A stretch of DNA of 15,472 nt from assembly GCA_043818215.1 (NCBI GenBank), contig JBDRGC010000083.1, forward strand, positions 1-15,472, in the 5' to 3' direction. This DNA comes from JBDRGC01 sp043818215. GTDB lineage: Bacteria; Chloroflexota; Anaerolineae; Anaerolineales; UBA11858. Below, piece after piece: positions 13,201-15,472 of this stretch. The notes under the pieces are model-generated. The model was not told the origin of the DNA and did no database searches. It saw nothing but the letters and a program-made list of their open reading frames with translations. Within the stretch, counting starts at the first letter, position 1; every line of letters begins with the position of its first letter. The position numbers and the translations under genes are program-made.

Positions 13201-15129
13201 CTATTTATCGGCGGGCGAGTGATTGGTGTAGCGGTTTTTAGCCCTGTGCAACCGTCCCCGTAAAATGGCGTACTGCACCATTGCACTTTGGTATTCGCTG
13301 GCTTTCAAGTCCCCTTGTTCCTGGGCCGCCTCCTGCATATAACGGAGATGGTCTAAACACTGGCTCAGAGTATTCTCACGCAGCACAATCAAGGCTCGGA
13401 GCACATCTTCCAAAACATCGTCCTCCTCAAGGTCAACATCTCCGGTTCGAACCAGCACACCATCGGTCAGGCTCATCATCGGCTCAGGGAGATGGTTGAG
13501 CAGATGGTCGAGGGGTTCGATATCATTTTGATGCAGCGATTTGCCGGTCAGTTGAAATAGCACTTGGTGATCGGTGTGCTGAAAATCTTGAGTGCTGATG
13601 CGGTCCAGACCGTCTTCTTGCAGCTTGCGGTCGATATGGTAGATGAGATCAGGATTGCGCACCAGGATTCCGAGAATGTGGACTTCGCGCTTGTAGGTTG
13701 CAGTGGCGACCCGTTGGGCCGTTGCCTCCAGCGGAACCTCTGCCTCGGTGGGGCGTGGCCGGCGTGACCGGTACGAAGGCCTCCGCCCGAGGCGGGTTGA
13801 CGCCGCTCCCAGCAGGGAGCGTTCGTCCACGCGCAGCAGGCGGGCCAGCCGCTGGCGGTAAGTATCCCGTTCGATAGAACTGGGCAGGTCTTCGATCAGC
13901 GGCATGACCTGAGCTGTGATCTCGGTCTTGACCCTGGGGTCATCCAGGTCGCGATCCGCGGCCAGGGTGCCCATGACATGCGCCACAATGGGCTGCGCCT
14001 CGCCAATCAGTTGCTCCCACTCGGCAGGGTCGCGGTTGACCACGTCGTCGGGGTCCATTCCTGGGGGCAGGGTGGTGACGCGGATATCGGCCTGCAAGCG
14101 GGCCTCGTGGCGCAGCAAGCCGCGGGCATCGAAGCGCACCTCGCCCTCACGATCCAGGGTTTGGCGGGCAACTTCCAACCCCCGCAGGGTGGCCTTGATT
14201 CCGGCAGCGTCCGAATCCATAGCCAGTACAATGCGGCGGGTAAAGCGTTTGATCAGTTGCAGGTGATTATCCGTCAGGGCGGTTCCCATGGTCGCCACCA
14301 CGTTGGTGAAACCGTGCTGGTGCGGGGCCAGGACGCCCATATAGCCCTCGACAATCACAACCTGGTCTTGGGCGCGGATAGGCTTGCGGGCGCGGTCCAA
14401 ACCGAAGAGAATATGGCCTTTGTCGAAAATAACCGTTTGAGGGGAGTTGAGGTATTTGGGGAGGCCCTCAGGGTCGAGGGTGCGGGCGCCAAAGCCGGTC
14501 ATGCGGCCGCGTTCGTCCCGAATGGGGAGCACGACCCGCTGCCGGAAGCGGTCATAGATGCCCCCAGAATCCCGCTCCGAGACCAACCCGGTGTCGATCA
14601 AATCCTTTTGAGTGTAGTTCTTAGATTTGAAATGGTTTGTGGCCGCGTCCCACGAATCGGGAGCGTACCCCAGCCCGAAAGCCTCGATGGTTTCGTCACT
14701 CAGTCCGCGCTTGTGCAAGTATTCGAGAGCGTCCTGTCCGGCGGGCGTGTTGAGCAGATTATGGCGGTAGAAAGTGACCGCGTCTTCCAGCAGGGCACGC
14801 AAATGTTCGTGTTCCTCGGTTTGCTCCTGCTGCTGGGGCGTGAGCGGCTTTAGCTCCACCCCGGCCTGCTCGGCTAGAACGCGCAGGGCTTCGGGGAAAT
14901 CCCAGCCCTCTTTTTTCATCACATAATTGAAAATATCGCCGCCCTCGTTGCACTCGCCAAAGCAGCGCCAGCTTCCCGTATCGGGGAATACCACAAAAGC
15001 AGGCGTGCGCGTGTTGGCGTGGAAGGGGCAAAACCCCGTGTAGTTTTTCCCCGCCCGGCGCAGCTGCACCGTTTCGGAGACCAGGTCTACAATATCGAGG
15101 CGGGCTTTGATTTCGTCAATGGAGGTCAT
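13201..15129 (-). CDS. dnaG: DNA primase DnaG
   Basis: DnaG makes RNA primers at replication forks and binds the DnaB helicase. The 642-residue protein has an N-terminal CHC2 zinc-binding domain with Cys34-x2-His37 (CPFH) and Cys56-x3-Cys60 (CFGEC), the latter one residue wider than the usual CFGC. The RNA polymerase/TOPRIM domain shows YDRFRQRVVLPIRDERGR, FGAR, YLNSPQTVIFDKGHILFGL, EGYMG (Glu261), MDSDAAG (Asp305 and Asp307) and GMDPDD (Asp359 and Asp361). The conserved EGYMD aspartate is glycine here (Gly265). A helical C-terminal region (about 490-640) matches the helicase-binding domain in position. ATG 15129 abuts repeat DNA with no Shine-Dalgarno; an extended -10 box lies about 106 bp upstream. 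The sigma factor gene begins 10 bases after its stop. Confidence 0.97.
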   Translation of the reverse strand: MTSIDEIKARLDIVDLVSETVQLRRAGKNYTGFCPFHANTRTPAFVVFPDTGSWRCFGECNEGGDIFNYVMKKEGWDFPEALRVLAEQAGVELKPLTPQQQEQTEEHEHLRALLEDAVTFYRHNLLNTPAGQDALEYLHKRGLSDETIEAFGLGYAPDSWDAATNHFKSKNYTQKDLIDTGLVSERDSGGIYDRFRQRVVLPIRDERGRMTGFGARTLDPEGLPKYLNSPQTVIFDKGHILFGLDRARKPIRAQDQVVIVEGYMGVLAPHQHGFTNVVATMGTALTDNHLQLIKRFTRRIVLAMDSDAAGIKATLRGLEVARQTLDREGEVRFDARGLLRHEARLQADIRVTTLPPGMDPDDVVNRDPAEWEQLIGEAQPIVAHVMGTLAADRDLDDPRVKTEITAQVMPLIEDLPSSIERDTYRQRLARLLRVDERSLLGAASTRLGRRPSYRSRRPRPTEAEVPLEATAQRVATATYKREVHILGILVRNPDLIYHIDRKLQEDGLDRISTQDFQHTDHQVLFQLTGKSLHQNDIEPLDHLLNHLPEPMMSLTDGVLVRTGDVDLEEDDVLEDVLRALIVLRENTLSQCLDHLRYMQEAAQEQGDLKASEYQSAMVQYAILRGRLHRAKNRYTNHSPADK

Positions 15130-15197
15130 TTTCAGTTTTCAGTTTTCAGTGTTCAGTGTTCAGTATTCAGTGTTCAGTGTTCTGTATTCAGTGTTCG
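15130..15197. repeat. TTCAGT tandem flush against the dnaG start
   Basis: A run of TTTTCAG, GTTCAGT and ATTCAGT words begins one base from the dnaG ATG, so the minus-strand leader is an A-rich ACTGAA tandem with no Shine-Dalgarno. The words match the inverted repeat between pdxS and pdxT. Confidence 0.9.
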
Positions 15198-15281
15198 GTC
15201 GGCGGTCGGCGGTTGGCGGTCGGCGGTCACACCGATTATACCAGTGTATAGCGGCTGACCGCAGACCGCAGACCGCCAACC
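15197..15281. repeat. Inverted GGTCGGCGGT repeat around the dnaG promoter
   Basis: GGTTGGCGGTC and GGCGGTCA on the left (15197-15229) match the reverse complement of TGACCGCAGACCGC and AGACCGCCAACC on the right (15256-15281), the right side carrying one extra 7-base unit. The 26-base interval between the arms holds a candidate -10 box for dnaG. The same word family occupies 1131-1251. Confidence 0.8.
15235..15243 (-). promoter_or_regulatory. Extended -10 promoter candidate for dnaG-rpoD
   Basis: The minus strand reads TGGTATAAT, a consensus -10 with the upstream TG of an extended -10 element. No good -35 is seen at 17 bases (TGCGGT), as expected for extended -10 promoters. Transcripts starting near 15228 would carry a leader of about 100 bases made almost wholly of repeat words. 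Confidence 0.45.
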
Positions 15282-15300
15282 GGTATGCTGCAGGCCACAC

Positions 15301-15389
15301 CACTACAGCGAATTCAGAAACGAACGAATTTCTCCCGGCCCAATATTCGTTCCATTCCTAATTCGTTTCATTCCAAATTCGTTGTAGTG
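15301..15389. repeat. Palindromic element with AATTCGTT words
   Basis: CACTACAGCGAATT (15301-15314) and AATTCGTTGTAGTG (15376-15389) are inverted at 13 of 14 positions. Inside, GAAACGAA (15317-15324) pairs with TTCGTTTC (15362-15369), and GAACGAAT (15322-15329) alternatively pairs with ATTCGTTC (15345-15352). It separates the dnaG promoter region from the gene fragment at the window edge and may form a hairpin at that gene's 3' end. Confidence 0.75.
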
Positions 15390-15396
15390 TTCTCCG

Positions 15397-15472
15397 CTAC
15401 TCCGCTACAGTCCACTGTCCGTTTTCGCTGACCAGTGCTAGAGCGAAGGGCTTGAGGGCGTGGAGATCACGC
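15397..15472 (-). CDS. C-terminal fragment of an unidentified protein (cut by window edge)
   Basis: On the minus strand a frame open to the window edge encodes 24 residues ending PFALALVSENGQWTVAE and a TAG stop at 15397-15399. The composition looks like a genuine protein C-terminus (mixed hydrophobic and polar) rather than repeat translation, and a palindromic element follows the stop. Too short to assign a family. It would lie upstream of dnaG on the same strand. Confidence 0.4.
   Translation of the reverse strand, partial: RDLHALKPFALALVSENGQWTVAE

Noticed and set aside
13191..13286. Longer sigma factor start overlapping dnaG
   Set aside because: It would overlap the dnaG 3' end by 86 bases and adds residues unlike sigma factors; GTG 13190 lies just after the dnaG stop.
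15107..15361. Plus-strand open frames with FSVFSVQ-type translations
   Set aside because: They are translations of the TTCAGT tandem, antisense to dnaG and its leader.
1..15472. Defence island, prophage or secondary-metabolite system
   Set aside because: Genes are housekeeping or metal-cofactor related; no nuclease, integrase, toxin pair or biosynthetic module was seen on either strand.

Overview
The window looks like a chromosomal segment of an uncultured Chloroflexota bacterium, probably Anaerolineae-like. This is an inference. It rests on the make-up of a phospholipid acyltransferase, primase and sigma factor that resemble that phylum, on a Ycf45/SpoIIIAA-like R3H ATPase, and above all on gene junctions filled with short periodic words (ATTGGAG, TTCAGTA/GTTCAGT, GGCAGACC) arranged as inverted repeats. 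No phage, transposase, CRISPR, rRNA or tRNA gene was recognised.

Layout. Positions 154-2007 (+): a diacylglycerol-kinase-like lipid kinase, then a PlsC-type acyltransferase. Both are membrane-lipid enzymes. A perfect 17-bp inverted repeat closes the acyltransferase gene at a convergent junction. Positions 2014-4386 (-): DUF3786 protein, CooC-type ATPase, second CooC-type ATPase. This resembles a nickel-maturation cassette for CO dehydrogenase/acetyl-CoA synthase, but no CODH/ACS subunit lies in the window. Positions 4623-5981 (-): malic enzyme with its own likely promoter. A U-tract hairpin and a nested palindromic element of about 147 bp separate it from the DUF3786 gene. Positions 5982-6512: a divergent regulatory region. 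Positions 6513-10627 (+): pdxS, pdxT (PLP synthase), a GNAT-like protein translationally coupled to pdxT, then the R3H ATPase. Thymidylate kinase (10817-11434) follows across a 190-bp phased repeat hairpin. Positions 11580-15129 (-): the primary-type sigma factor downstream of dnaG, the classic macromolecular-synthesis pairing. The far right edge holds a probable C-terminal fragment of another minus-strand gene.

How it works together: most genes are housekeeping (lipid synthesis, B6 cofactor, dTTP supply, replication priming, transcription initiation, C4/C3 carbon balance). The distinctive metabolic hint is the CooC/CooC/DUF3786 set, which suggests Wood-Ljungdahl or CO metabolism elsewhere in the genome. 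The most unusual feature is non-coding. Several repeat families begin or end within a few bases of stop and start codons at most junctions, sometimes supply the stop codon, and sometimes replace the usual Shine-Dalgarno region.

Limits: all homology statements are from reading translated sequence. No search, fold prediction or comparison was run. Promoters and hairpin functions are predictions.
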